The notes beneath the pieces are model-generated. The model was not told the origin of the DNA. It ran no database searches and worked only from the letters and a program-made list of their open reading frames with translations. Source: Pseudopyrenochaeta lycopersici (lineage: Eukaryota; Ascomycota; Dothideomycetes; Pleosporales; Pseudopyrenochaetaceae). Taken from it: DNA of 64,000 bases. The stretch is from the NCBI GenBank assembly GCA_003313425.1, contig NHZP01000003.1, positions 1,674,001 to 1,738,000 on the forward strand. Direction: 5' to 3'. Shown here one piece after another: positions 23,894-35,701 of this stretch. A program made the position numbers and the translations under genes. Within the stretch, counting starts at the first letter, position 1. Each line of letters starts with the position of its first letter.

Positions 23894-24705
23894 GCATTGG
23901 TATCTCTTGTCTCAATATCTCCATCTCCTTTGGCAGCAGTCTCATCAGCATTGGGTAGCTGCGCAGGATCTGGTCTATCTTCGACCCCTTTAGTAGTCTC
24001 TGGCGATGCTTTCGATGCATGCAATCAAGTTCACTTCTCTTGTGATCAAAACCTAGCTTCCCATACCCTTTGGTTTGTTTGCTCTGACTTGTGAGCTTGC
24101 GCTCAACCATGTTCTAAATGAATGTTGAGAGCCATCCACAACATGACGTGTCAGCTGAAAACTCACCAGTATATGTAGTCACAGCACGTTGCAGAGAGCT
24201 AGTAAGACGAGCGGTCAGTTCTCGGCCTGTGACAACAGTCTCACAACCCCGCAATTACGCAATTGGTGCTCTGGAAAAGGTGCGAATGTGTAGGCATAAA
24301 AGTTTTTGTGTAAATCGCGTTCTCAACTATTCGTATAATGCTATAGATAGTTTATTGCTATTCTCCACCTGCCGTAACACCAAAAGAGAGCTGAACGAGC
24401 ATGGAGCTGAGTTAGCCAGGTACAAGTGTAACGTCATTGAATGCGGAAAGAAGCTCGCCCCAGCCCTGCGGGCATCCCTGCTAGCGTGGTCGGCGTGGGA
24501 AGCGGTGCAGTAGCGTGGTGGGGTTCTCCTGCTGAGGCTCAGACATAGGCCTTTCCACATATTGTCGCAGCAGTCCTGCGGTGAGCTGACTTTTCGACTG
24601 TCCTCAGCTCAAATCCACCATATTTTCCTTCTTTGCCTGACTCTTGGAGATTTTTCAGATTTTTAGATTACACCACCCCGAAACTGAACAGAAGAACCCC
24701 TCACA
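23894..24705. other. intergenic, 0.8 kb
   Basis: 3' flank of NST1 and promoter of the mutase. A 131-codon frame (24118-24513) has no recognisable domain and overlaps opposite frames. It is treated as untranslated. Confidence 0.5.
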
Positions 24706-26670
24706 ATGTCTGACCCCATCGCCGATGTTGCACAGAAGCATCCTGCGCCTGAAGGGCTGGTGTATACCTATGGAACGGCCGGAGTATGTCCAAGCAACTC
24801 TATATAGGTGGCACCAAAGCTAATTGAGCTTCAACAGTTCCGTACCAAAGCGTAAAGCTCCCCTTCGCCAAAGAACCTGCAAATATACCCTCCCACTCCT
24901 ATCTCCCCGCAATCCTACAATCCCTACTCGACTACCCCGCATACATTCTCAGGAAGGCAGCTGACAGCAACAGCGATGTTCTTGACTCGGTCTTGACCCG
25001 TGTTGGTCTCATTGCAGCCCTTCGGTCGAGGGCTTTGAAAGGTAGATGGATTGGGGTCATGATCACAGCCTCTCACAACCCCCCCGTGGACAATGGCGTG
25101 AAGCTTGTCGAGCCAATGGTATGCCTTAATTATAGAAGAACATGATTGCGGAAGCTGACTCTGTGACAGGGTAATATGCTGCAAGTACGTTCCTACAGCC
25201 CTCTCTGTCGGCACCGTACGACAGTCGAATCCTAACGCATGCATACAGGAGGAGTGGGAGGTGCTCAGCACTGAGATTGCGAACAAGGCTACCCCAGAAG
25301 ATGTGTCCAAGTACTACCAAGAGGTCGCCTCCAAGTACAAGATCGACCTCAATTCACCCGCCCGCGTTGTTGTAGCTCGGGACACAAGAGCGTCAGGATC
25401 ACGGCTGCTCGGATGCCTGCTTGATGGTCTGAAAGCAGCTGGTGCCGAACAGAAGGATTACGGCTTCTTGACGACCCCACAGCTGCACTACATGGTGCGT
25501 TGTCTGAACACAGAAGGCACCAAGGACGCATACGGTGTACCTACCGAGAAAGGCTACTATGAGAAGTTTGGCGCAGCTTTCAAGACCGCCCTCAAGGGAA
25601 AGAAGCCATCTGGAAGCCTGACTGTCGATTGTGCCAACGGCGTTGGTGGTCCAAAATTGACTGAGCTGATTAAGTACCTTCCAAACAAGGAGGAAGGTCT
25701 CGAGATTTTCGTGATCAATGACAATGTCATCAAGCCAGAGAGCCTCAATGTCGACGTAAGAATCGATCCTTTGCTCCAATAGCGTCGTGTTACTAATTTG
25801 TGAACTCAGTGCGGCGCAGACTTTGTGAAGACAAACCAGCGTGCTCCTCCATCATCAAAGGCTGGGCCTGGTGACCGATGCTGCTCGCTGGACGGTGATG
25901 CAGATCGAGTCGTCTATTACTTCAAGGACTCACAAAATGTCTTCCGGCTCCTTGATGGCGACCGTATCGCTACCCTGGTCGCTTCCTTCCTAGGCGACAC
26001 TGTTCGCCAGAGTGGACTTGCAGATAAGCTCAAGATTGGCGTTGTGCAGACTGCCTACGCAAACGGCGCAGCGACGAAATACGTCGAGGAGACGTTGAAA
26101 TTGAAGGTCGATTGCACGCCCACAGGCGTCAAGTACCTCCACCATGCCGCTGAAAAGCTCGACATTGGTGTGTACTTCGAGGCTAACGGCCACGGCACCG
26201 TCATCTTTTCCCACGACACACTCAGCTCCATCGAAAAGCACGAGCCTCGCAATCCTGGCGAGAAAGAAGCTCTTGAAGTACTCCGCGCTTGCATCAACCT
26301 CATCAATCAATCTGTGGGTGATGCGCTGTCCGACTTCCTCCTTGTGGAAGTTGTTCTCGCACACAAGCACTGGGGCCCGCAAGAGTGGCTGTCAACTTAC
26401 ACCGACCTGCCCAATCGTCTTCTCAAGGTCATTGTCAACGACCGCAAGATCTTCAAGACCACGGATGCAGAGCGCAAACTCACCAGCCCTGAAGGCGTAC
26501 AGGCGCAAATTGACAAGGAAGTCCAGAAAGTCCGCCAAGGCCGGTCCTTCGCTCGTGCTTCCGGCACAGAAGACGCTGTTCGTGTGTACGCTGAGGCTGC
26601 TACCAAAGCCGAGGCCGAGGACCTCGCACGAAAGGTAGCGGAGATTGTCAAGGCCGCGGGTGGTGCTTAG
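24706..26670 (+). CDS. PCM1: phosphoacetylglucosamine mutase
   Basis: Six exons, 24706-24783, 24838-24851, 24974-25118, 25170-25184, 25249-25755 and 25810-26670, give 539 residues. Exons 2 and 4 are only 14 and 15 bases. The enzyme converts N-acetylglucosamine-6-phosphate to the 1-phosphate, a step to UDP-GlcNAc for chitin, N-glycans and GPI anchors. Motifs: TASHNPP with catalytic phosphoserine Ser64, metal-binding DGDADR (Asp281, 283, 285), sugar-binding FEANGHGT, and phosphate-binding RASGT (502-506). Splicing exon 2 to the acceptor at 24973 gives FRTKADVLDSV as in the family; nearer acceptors would insert extra residues. Also called AGM1 or PGM3 in other organisms. Confidence 0.94.
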
Positions 26671-28217
26671 GAGGCCAATGACCTGATTCCGCTGCGTACT
26701 CCACCACTGGTGTACAATGAAAAAGACTTGTTACAAGTTAGCATTGAAGAATTGGACTTGGAAGATGGTGAAGAGAGCGGACCGGATTTGGGCACGAGAG
26801 AAAGCTTTGAATTAGAGCATTTGCATAGTGACCAAGGTTCGCTGTTTGGGAGCCTTCGCAGGGTGTCTTCACTGTTGAATCATATTCAGGAGTGAAAGAG
26901 GCCGTGCAGTGGGCCTGTGCGAATGCTATGAGCAATGAATAACGCCTGGTAGATAAAAGTTTACAGTTTACTTTATTGATCTGGTTTACTGTCACTGAGG
27001 TTGTGGATTTCCCCAGGCCCAAGTATTGGTACGCCCAAATACAGGTGAACTGAAAAGGACTCCTGAAGCATGGGTTCCTGTGACTTTCATCTCAATGAAT
27101 ATGCCTCGCACTCCCACCCATCGATAGGCAGCACTGAGCTAGTACCTTCCAAAAGAGGAAGGTCAGTACAAGTGTCGATTACTGCGGATTCCGCTCAACC
27201 CAACCGTCATCCCGACAATCACGTGTAGACTCTGGATTGGCACAGGATCAGCGTTCAGAATTCGCCACTGGCGTCATTCCACATGTCTCCAATACTTCCT
27301 TATGCAGGAGACCATGGCCAAGGTTGCCGAAGTGAAGAGGACTGTTATAGCTCAACCAGACATTTCATCCCTCGTTGCACGAAGATTTGAAGGAAGCGCT
27401 TCGAAACCTGGTTTGAGACGGGTCTTCGGCAAGCTCCCGATCCAATCATAGCTCCAACCAGAATAATTTCCTGAGGCATGAATGTTTTCATTAAACGCCA
27501 TCCAAAAACTGGGTGCATGAAACAGCCACCCATGCCAACTAGATTTTCACATCCTCGGAACTGTCACGCCCGCAAGCAGACTGACAACAGCTGCAGGTCA
27601 TAAGACCGCTCCCACACCCTTCCACCTTTGTGAAAATCAATATTTCGCTCAACACGAGGTTGACGTGGAAGCAAGTGGCGGCGGTCAGTAGCGTCCTGAA
27701 CGGCAGCTGCCCTCCGCAAAAGGTTCCGAGCGCTGTGGGTGATCTTCCCTGATGAGGGAAAATCCCCAGTGTCTTCAAGGTCTCGACCAAAAATAAAAGC
27801 TGCCATTGCCGCGAACGACAGCGCTCCGAGCACCGGCGTCAAACCGGCGCGAGATGTAGCGAATCGAATGGCGCACCTCGGGTAGGGCAAGGGTGTTTTG
27901 ACAGGGTTGGCCTCGTCAGGTCCGCAGGGGTGGCGCCCTTTTCTCTTCCCAACGGCTGTCCGACGCGACTACTTCTTTGATTCAGAGGCTCTTTATCACA
28001 AGCACTTTTGCGGGGAAATTCTCCTTTGTCATTCTTCCATTGTCTCATTGTTTACTGCCTGACCATTTCTCAGGTCTATCTTTGCCTCGCAGAGACGTGA
28101 CGGAAAACATGCGCTGAGCTTGCGATCCCTTGCTCGACTTTCGTTACACATATTACTTCGAGATTCGGCCATCCGTCCGCTGTCAAAACCTCATTCGCTA
28201 CTATACCCACCCTCACT
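26671..28217. other. gene-free stretch, 1.5 kb
   Basis: It contains the 3' flank of the mutase and the promoter of the CSC1-like gene. Minus-strand frames of 70-108 codons at 27539-28048 overlap each other and show no domain. No RNA gene is recognised. Confidence 0.5.
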
Positions 28218-31187
28218 ATGGCACTGAAAACCTCACACTTCTGGTTCTCGCGGGACGAGAGCATCGAAAAGAAGTTCGAGTTGTTGCTCACAAATAATCC
28301 GTTGGGCGCTACAGTACGTAGATTTTCAAGCACACGCGAGCTTCTGCTAATTCCTCCAGGTACAACAAGACTCCGTCCTCGTCGCTATAGGGACCTCGCT
28401 CGCTATCACAACCGCCATCTTCCTGATGTTCTTACTTCTACGACCGTTCAATACAATCGTCTATGCTCCCCGCCTCCGACACACTGATGAGAAGCACCGG
28501 CCGCCGCCCATGGGCAAGGGCCTGTTTGCCTGGTATACGCCGGTCTTCAAGACAAATGAGAATGAATACGTGGAGAAGATTGGCTTGGATGCAACAATAT
28601 TTCTGCGCTTCGCACGAATGTGCAGGAATATGTTCGTTGTACTCGCAGTCGTAGGCTGCGCCGTCATTGTACCCGTGAACGTCACGGGATCGGTCGAATT
28701 CCAGAAGAAGTTCAATAACGTTAGTGGTAATACAGCAATCATCCTGATGACACCAAGGGACTTATTCGGAGAGATTTTCTGGGCTTTCGTAGCTCTGGCC
28801 TACGTTTTCGACATTGTTGTGTGTGGCTTCTTATGGTGGACCTATCGCGCTGTCCACCGATTGCGACGCAATTACTTGGAAAGCCCGGAGTATCAGAATG
28901 CTCTTCACTCTCGGACCCTGATGATTACGGATATCAAAAAGAGTTTGCGAAGCGATCAGGGCATCATTGAAGTAACAGACAGCCTGCGGACCACACCCGA
29001 AGTACCACGTGCATCAATCGGCAGAAATGTGAAGGATATACCAGACCTGATTGAAGCGCATGAAGAAGCAGTAATAGAGTTGGAATCTATTCTGGCGAAG
29101 TATCTGAAGAATCCTAATCAGCTACCCGCCGAACGCCCGCTCTGCACACCGTCCAAAAAGGATCCTGAGTATACGGACAAGAAGCAGAAGGTTGATGCCA
29201 TCGACTACCTTACAGCTCGGATTCAGCGCCTGGAAGCCCAGATCAAGGAAGTTCGCGAGACGGTCGACAAGAGAGACGCCATGCCGTATGGCTTCGCAAG
29301 CTACGAGAGTATCGAATCAGCGCACAGCGTTGCGTTCGCAGCACGTAGCAAGCACCCCAAGGGAACTACTGTAAGGCTTGCACCCAAACCTAAGGATATC
29401 ATCTGGAAGAACTTGTCTCTGGATCCCAAGACAAGGCGCTGGAGACGACTCGTCAACAAATTTTGGATTACTCTACTTACCATCCTTTACTTCATCCCTA
29501 ATGCCTTGATAGCCGTTTTCCTGTCTAAGCTGACCAATCTTGGCTTTGTCTGGAACGGCTTCGCGGTCGAACTGAGCAGACATCCCAAATTCTGGGCTGT
29601 TGTACAGGGTCTCCTAGCGCCTGCTCTTACCTCGCTCTTCTACTACTTCCTACCAATCATATTTCGTCGACTATCCATCAAGGCAGGAGACCAAACCAAG
29701 ACTTCACGAGAGCGACATGTTACCGCACAATTGTACGCCTTTTTCGTCTTCAACAACCTCTTTGTTTTCTCGCTTTTCAGTGCCGTGTTCGGCATGGTAG
29801 TGATGATTGTCAAGCTGGCACGAGATGAGAACATGCCCTTCATGGATATCATCAAGAAAATTGAGTTCTTCATTACGATTATGAGGACGCTCTGCGAAGT
29901 CTCGCCCTTCTGGGTCACTTGGCTTGTTCAGCGTAACCTTGGTGCAGTTCTCGATCTGTCTCAAGTCGTCAATCTTGCTTGGGGCAGTTTCTCGCGAAAG
30001 TTCTTGCATCCGACACCTCGAGAGCTCATCAACCGGACCGCGCCTCCGCCATTCGATTTTGCCAGTTACTACAACTACTTCCTCTTCTACTCGACTGTAG
30101 CCCTCTGCTTTGCTCCATTGCAGCCGATCACCTTAATTGTTGTTGCCTTCTACTTTTCGCTGGATTCTTGGATGAAGAAATATCTCCTGACATACGTTTT
30201 CGCCACAAAGAACGAATCAGGTGGCGCCTTCTGGCGCGTCCTCTTTAACCGCATGCTGGTCGGCACCTTCTTCTCAAATTGTATCATTGCGCTCTTGGTG
30301 CTTGCCCGTGGGTATGGCTCAAGGTGGATGATGCTGAGTGCCATGATCCCGCTTCCACTAGGATTGCTGGCTTTCAAGTTCTACTGCAAGAATGCATTCG
30401 ATAACTCATTGAAGTATTATACCAAGGGCGAGACTGCGAAGGGAGTTGAAGCGCCTGCACCTATTAACAAGGAGTCGCGGAGTCGTGACCGTGTTGCTGT
30501 TCGCTTTGGGTACGTTCCACCTTTGATTTATGTTTGAGACAACACTGACTCTAGACTAGCCACCCCGCTCTTTACCAAAAGCTGACAGTTCCAATGGTAC
30601 ACGAGAAATCCAAGCATCTCCTCAGCGAAGTGTATCGTGGACGACTAGACGGTGACTTAGGTGACACAGCAGCATTCAGTGATGTCTACACCATGAAGCG
30701 AATGAGTAAGGAGCATCCGGGCAAGGCCGCAGCCGCACCTGCGCCGTTCGAGTTCGTGTCAGAAAACAACATGGATTTCGAAAACTTCAAGGATCGTCCA
30801 GAGTTTAGTGACGAGCATGGGGGTGAGGGCTCTGTTTACGGCGCCAACAACAGCCGTCCCGGCACGCCTGCTTCAATGTTTGGAAACAACCAGCGCGGGC
30901 GACCGTCATCGAGAGATTCAGAAAGAACATTTGGTAACGATGAGTCGGGTGTTACGTATCCCGCCGGATATCACCACACGCCGAGCGCACTGAGGGAATA
31001 CAGTCCAAGCCCAAGCCCTGCATTGAGGGCAACGGAGAGTAATTCTAGCGCGCCATACCATATCCACGACGATAGCAACCTACTGTCTGGGGCGGCGCCC
31101 ATGGGACACCAAGCACCAATGCAAGGGACGGGGTACACGCCTTACAGCCCGGAGAGGGACGGACAGCAAGAATACTTCCGGCGATAA
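28218..31187 (+). CDS. CSC1/OSCA/TMEM63-family mechanosensitive cation channel
   Basis: Exons 28218-28313, 28360-30509 and 30560-31187 give 957 residues. The first membrane helix lies just after the first splice (SVLVAIGTSLAITTAIFLM), followed by RPFNTIVYAPR and the N-terminal RSN1_TM region (FRFARMC-like and VPVNVTGS). Next is a large cytosolic loop with RTLMITDI and a coiled segment, then the seven-helix RSN1_7TM core. The last splice restores FGHPALYQKLTVPMVHEKSKH, conserved in fungal members. The Ser/Pro/Gly-rich cytosolic tail of about 190 residues is variable. Family members are osmo- and stretch-activated cation channels or lipid scramblases. A plasma-membrane or ER location is not resolvable here. 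Confidence 0.9.
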
Positions 31188-31992
31188 ATCACGCTAGCTG
31201 AGGGGAAGGATATACTGGGACGAATTTCATTTGTCTTTTTTTCAAATACTTAGCATTTGGAAGCTATAAGCATATAGATGGCGCTAATGTCTTGCATTTA
31301 TGGGTTGGTTAGGGCTAAATAAGACAGAGAAAGGAGGAGATACCATTTCGCCAGAGAGTGACCTGTAATGGTCGGCAAATCTACAAATCTTGCAGATGCA
31401 AGCTTCATCACAACCATCTGTCCCATTATGTGAAATTGGCTTGAAACGAGCTAAGTTTGTTCCAAATCTGTTTTAATGCCATATCTAAAGCGCGTAATTT
31501 CAGGTCCATTCTCTAGCTGTATCATTGTATCGTGCTCTATCGTGTCCATAGATATGAGCAACATCGAGCCTCCAAAGAGCGGCTGATAGAGGATCGTCAG
31601 GGATCGAGAAGATTGAAAGCAATACTATAACAAACTTAGCAATTGCATATTCTAGCTACCTCATATCCCTACCTTCAAGAACATTATGTCTATGATCCAA
31701 ATCATGCACCAATATATTTAGTGATATTGAAACCGTCCGCACTGATCTACTATCGGCGAGATGGAACTAAGCTATTTAGGTTGATTCTGTCATCTTTCAA
31801 TGCTACAACAACAAACAACATGGCTATATTAGATCATTAAGTTATGTATGCAACAGTGTTTGACTCCAAGGAGGCTGACTGAGTACCCGCCTTCGAAACC
31901 GCCCGCGAAACCCACCAGCAAGTCCTGTTCACTCACGATGCCTTGCGCCTTTATTGGACCTTGAATGGCCTCTGACCAGCGCGATTTCTGTC
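31188..31992. other. start of TA-rich accessory segment, no gene seen
   Basis: After the channel gene the sequence becomes TA-rich, with many CTAG/TTAG words and only very short frames. No complete gene is supported. Confidence 0.45.
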
Positions 31993-32748
31993 ATGGATGA
32001 CAAGTTCTATGATCTAGACGGTCCAATAGAGCGATATTGCGTCCAAACAGAACCTTCCCTGGGCTGGTCTTTAATTGCGTAATCTCCACTTACTAAGCCT
32101 AAGATCTCGTCTGTCATTGTGGGAGTCGAGCAATAGGATGACTGGGAAGACCAGTGGGTTGAGCTGCACCGGGATCACGCAATCCTTGGACCGCAAAATG
32201 ATGAAATCGATGAGGCGCGGTTCGGTTCGCCCTCTGAATTGGATGCGGACTCGGATGAGGAAGAACCAGAACACTTGTTGCGATATTGTCGGGGGGGTAG
32301 ACCGCGAAAGACAAAAGTCTCACTGACTGTCAATGCTATAGAGAAATTTCTCACCATTCACGACTATGTCTTTGCAGTTCATCTCTGGCTGATTGGTCTC
32401 CGCGAGGAGATCTTACACGCTTCCGGGGATTTACACGACAACGTACCATTACCATTGGTTACCAGGTCAATGATTAATTTTTACTCCAGTCCAGATCTTC
32501 TCGTCACAGTCGAAGAAGAACAGTGGAGGTAAGATAAATCGAAGAAGGAGAACCTAAAATTCGCGCAACAAATTGAAGCTTGGGAAAGGCAGAGGGCTCT
32601 TGGGGACTAGGAACTCTAGGACGCCTTACAATAGTGCTCAGCTCAAGTGACAGGCTCGGATTATGCGAGACCTCCTCTAGCATCACTTGCAAAGCCCTAT
32701 ACGTGCTGATATTGCCCAGGTCGTTCAAGGGTTGTCAGCTGGCGATGA
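31993..32748 (+). pseudogene. decayed gene of unknown family with multiple nonsense codons
   Basis: A coding-like start at 31993 (MDDKFYDLDGPIERYC) is followed by an intron-like segment with a TACTAAG-type branch point and a CAATAG acceptor at 32136. A long acidic open frame, 32137-32529, then includes DADSDEEEPEHLLRYCRGG and a helical segment. The two parts are out of phase. After TAA at 32530 the same frame continues coding-like (KKENLKFAQQIEAWERQR) but is broken by TAG, TAG, TAG and TGA codons, several directly before or after Gln-rich context, as expected from C-to-T change at CAG/CAA. I read this as a relic, probably RIP-damaged. The ancestral function is not recognised. Confidence 0.55.
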
Positions 32749-33680
32749 ACCCTGTGACATTCTTAGCTGTTGAATGGCAAGCTGCGGTCTTCCAATTACA
32801 GCCATTGACAAAGAAATATGCAACATGGAAAAAATCTTGATATAAGAGGCGTATTAAAGGCTGAGCAAGAGCGCTAGCTAGTTACGGTAGCTAATAGAGC
32901 TGCTCCCAAGGCTCATCAAGGGAAGCCCAGTCGGCCACGCTAGGGAGCGCCACCACGGACATGCACCAAATGCTATGTACAAGGACATACTAGAACTTGA
33001 TGTAGAAATTTATTGACTATATTCTAACAGAATTTTATATAATTTTACCTTGCTGTTGTCGAGCAATCGTCCTTACGCTGTCAAGCGTTCTGTTGAGGTC
33101 GCCCAGGACTGATTCGGCTGAGGACTGTTGGGATTGCGTTATCGAGCTGATTCCGGTCATGCGACATCTTCTCGCTAATTAAATATGTTCTTATGCACAT
33201 CAGTTCCCGCAGCAGCAAGTTCTGGATGCATTGGCGCTTCAATTCATTCTAGCCGTTTCTGAAGAGTTGACTAGAGGAATGGACGGGAAGGCACGGAGTA
33301 CGCGGCGCTAGCATTGGACGACACCTATACAGGAAGAACTAGGCCGTCTTCAGCGCGCTGTTTTCTCTGCAGCTTAGTTGCCGCATTGTGTCGGCCAACT
33401 AGAGGGACCTTCCGCGCAGCTCCCGCTCACATCGCGTGTAGTAGCGGGTACCCATACAGCTGTACAAAGTACTTAGCTCGACTACGCATTAGCTAGCCAC
33501 TTTATACCAAGACGAATGACGATTGGTTGGCGTAGATCCAGGCCCTACTTTAAATGTCGATCTCGCTTACACTCGATTATAAGTGGCTCCCCTCAAAAGT
33601 ATCGATGCAGTTGTGCATCTCAGCCTCGCTAGGAAATAGACCACCAGCCAGCCTCTTCTCTTCGAAGACCGTACGTGGAC
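32749..33680. other. TA-rich, no gene seen
   Basis: Short frames only. It contains the promoter of the small orphan gene at 33794. No transposase or repeat boundary could be recognised by eye. Confidence 0.4.
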
Positions 33681-33688
33681 TATATAAA
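33681..33688 (+). promoter_or_regulatory. TATA box of the 111-residue orphan
   Basis: TATATAAA lies 113 bases upstream of the start codon, followed by a CA-rich, C/T-rich leader typical of well-expressed fungal genes. Confidence 0.5.
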
Positions 33689-33793
33689 CACATGAACAGC
33701 ACGACTCCGGGTATCACTCATCCAACAAACCTTAATTGCCAATAACCTACCTCAACCTCATCAATTCTTTGACAATACGAAACCAATTACACA

Positions 33794-34129
33794 ATGTCTG
33801 GCAAGGAGGTATCCTCATTCAAAGTCACCTTCAAAAACGACAAAGCCAGCGGGAATGAGCCTGCTGAATTCTCCATTGATATCAGTACCAAAGTTGCACT
33901 TTACAATGTCGGCAAAGGGTACAGCGAGCCGCCACTGCTGCCCAACTCCCCAATACCCATCTGGGCAACACACGTCACACACAATCAACAACACTACGGT
34001 CTGGTATTTGCACCGTCATCAGGCTATTCTGGCATCCCCGCCGTAGAGGCTGGACAGACTGTCGCGTTTCATGGAGGCCAGAAAGCTGAGCTTCAAGAAT
34101 GGACTGTGTATGCGTCACCGAGATTTTGA
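33794..34129 (+). CDS. small orphan protein, cysteine-free, 111 residues
   Basis: One exon in an otherwise TA-rich area, with a canonical TATA box and the start context ACACAATGTC. The protein has no signal peptide, no cysteine and no membrane segment. It alternates short hydrophobic and polar stretches (FKVTFKND, EFSIDISTKVALYNV, PIPIWATHVTH, HYGLVFAPSSGY), which suggests a compact beta-sandwich. I do not recognise a family. Lectin-like or small stress-protein folds would fit the pattern, but nothing specific supports either. Its good codon structure and promoter make it likely to be real. Confidence 0.6.
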   Translation: MSGKEVSSFKVTFKNDKASGNEPAEFSIDISTKVALYNVGKGYSEPPLLPNSPIPIWATHVTHNQQHYGLVFAPSSGYSGIPAVEAGQTVAFHGGQKAELQEWTVYASPRF

Positions 34130-35205
34130 GAGTTGATCTCATCGCTAGATACATTGAGCAACCAAGAATCTATCATTCATTCTATATTCAGCCCCAATGT
34201 GACTGCGTTTCATTTAGTGCCCCTTCTAATGATGCATCAACGCGTCGATATGTTGCAATGTATTGCCTCTCAGCGGCTACACAGAGCGACATGTGAAAGC
34301 CACCTCCAAAGACATGCCTCGACCATATCAAGTAGATTTATAACTAACAAAAAGGTGCTACTGAACTGGGTTTGGCATTGAATATTAAGAAGGCTGTAAT
34401 TAGCCATGTATGCACTTTATTACTGCGCCGCACAAGTGGGAAACGGCATTGTTCGCTGACTACGAGCAGGCTTGTATCGTTTCGAGTAGCTGGCTAATCA
34501 GCCTTGAGTATTTCTCTCCGTTTCGGCGGATGAGAATATCGGACGATGGATCAAATGTACATCTAAGCAATTTAAGTGCTAGGAATAAAATTTAGCACTC
34601 GCTACGATTAGAGCTAGAATGATTCATGTCTTCTAGGCTGTATTAAGGGCAACAATTCTAAGGGTATTCCGAGGCACATATGATATCGCGTGTCCTAGGA
34701 TAGAATTGAAAATACGGGACTGTATCTAGGCACGTATATTCCTAGTGCTACGTTTATTCTTAAGAACTCTAACAGCTTCTACAAGGATCTCCAGACACCT
34801 AGGGTATTACACGTTTAGCAGTAGACTTAGCAAGATCGAAAATAGTTGTTAGTTCAGAGAAAATTCAACGTGTGTATGAAGTAGAAAAACAACTGTTTCG
34901 CAACTTGCCTCAAGTAAGCGACGAGGTGTTAATATACAGCATAAAGAACATCATTGGGGCTCTTACTCCAGGTTCGCGTGTACGTTGAATCAATTCAAGA
35001 TTATGCAAATAGCTAGTCGGTACAATTATAAGAGAATCTCGTAGTAGGGAAAAGAATAATAGGGCAGGAGAAAATAACTCCAATTCTATGCATTTCAATC
35101 TAAAGAGTTCAGTATAGAGTCCGAGGAAGTTTCAAGGTAATATGATGATTACTAAGGGAGTGTCCATGTCAAACCCACCGCAGCTCGTTCTGCAACAACA
35201 ACTTT
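34130..35205. other. TA-rich, no gene seen, 1.1 kb
   Basis: Rich in TA dinucleotides and stop codons in all frames (CTAG, TTAG and TAGG words are common). This is consistent with RIP-mutated relic DNA, though no ancestor can be named. Confidence 0.4.
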
Positions 35206-35701
35206 CTAACAATATGTTCCCTCATTACAGTAGGTGAACCAGCACCTCGCAAAACCAGCGGTCTGATCACATTTACCCCAATGACGACCTTCCCCCGCAT
35301 GCTTCATCATACAAGGTACGCAACCACTCACGCAATCTTTAGCGCTATTCCAAGCACTCCCACCAATATGAAATGTCTTCCCGGCGCAGTTCCATGTACC
35401 GAAGCCGTAGTCTGTAAACCATCAATTTTAGCGGTAAGTCTTATATGAGCATAGACATAATGTAATGGCTAAGAGCGAATGAGAACATACCATTATTGTC
35501 GGCAAACCACCTCACACAGCTCATCAGCTCCGCTGCATGGCCATAATCGGGGTCTCCTGGTGTGCAGGCTGTAACCTCTCGCTTGGTAATATCGTTGGCC
35601 CCCTCCACCATGACAGGTACGGGAACTGGTAGAGTAGAAGGCACGGCGAGTACTAGAGGGGCACTAGTAGCAAGTGCCATGATGAGAGTAGTAAAGTGCA
35701 T
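35206..35701 (-). CDS. small secreted cysteine-rich protein, effector candidate
   Basis: Exons 35491-35701 and 35206-35411 (GTATGT donor, TTACAG acceptor) give 138 residues. A signal peptide covers about 1-19 (MHFTTLIMALATSAPLVLA). A short pro-region ends in Lys-Arg (ITKR), a likely Kex2 site, leaving a mature protein of about 100 residues. All ten cysteines lie after that site, including a C-x3-C-x2-C cluster (DCVSGCVPC) and a C-terminal terminal Cys (NEGTYC), so five disulphides are possible. Gly and Trp are frequent. I do not recognise a family. Size, cysteine content and location in a TA-rich gene-poor segment match fungal effectors or antimicrobial proteins; the function is unknown. Confidence 0.78.

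Noticed and set aside
24118..24513. 131-codon frame after NST1
   Set aside because: No domain, and it overlaps opposite-strand frames in the 3' flank; likely untranslated.
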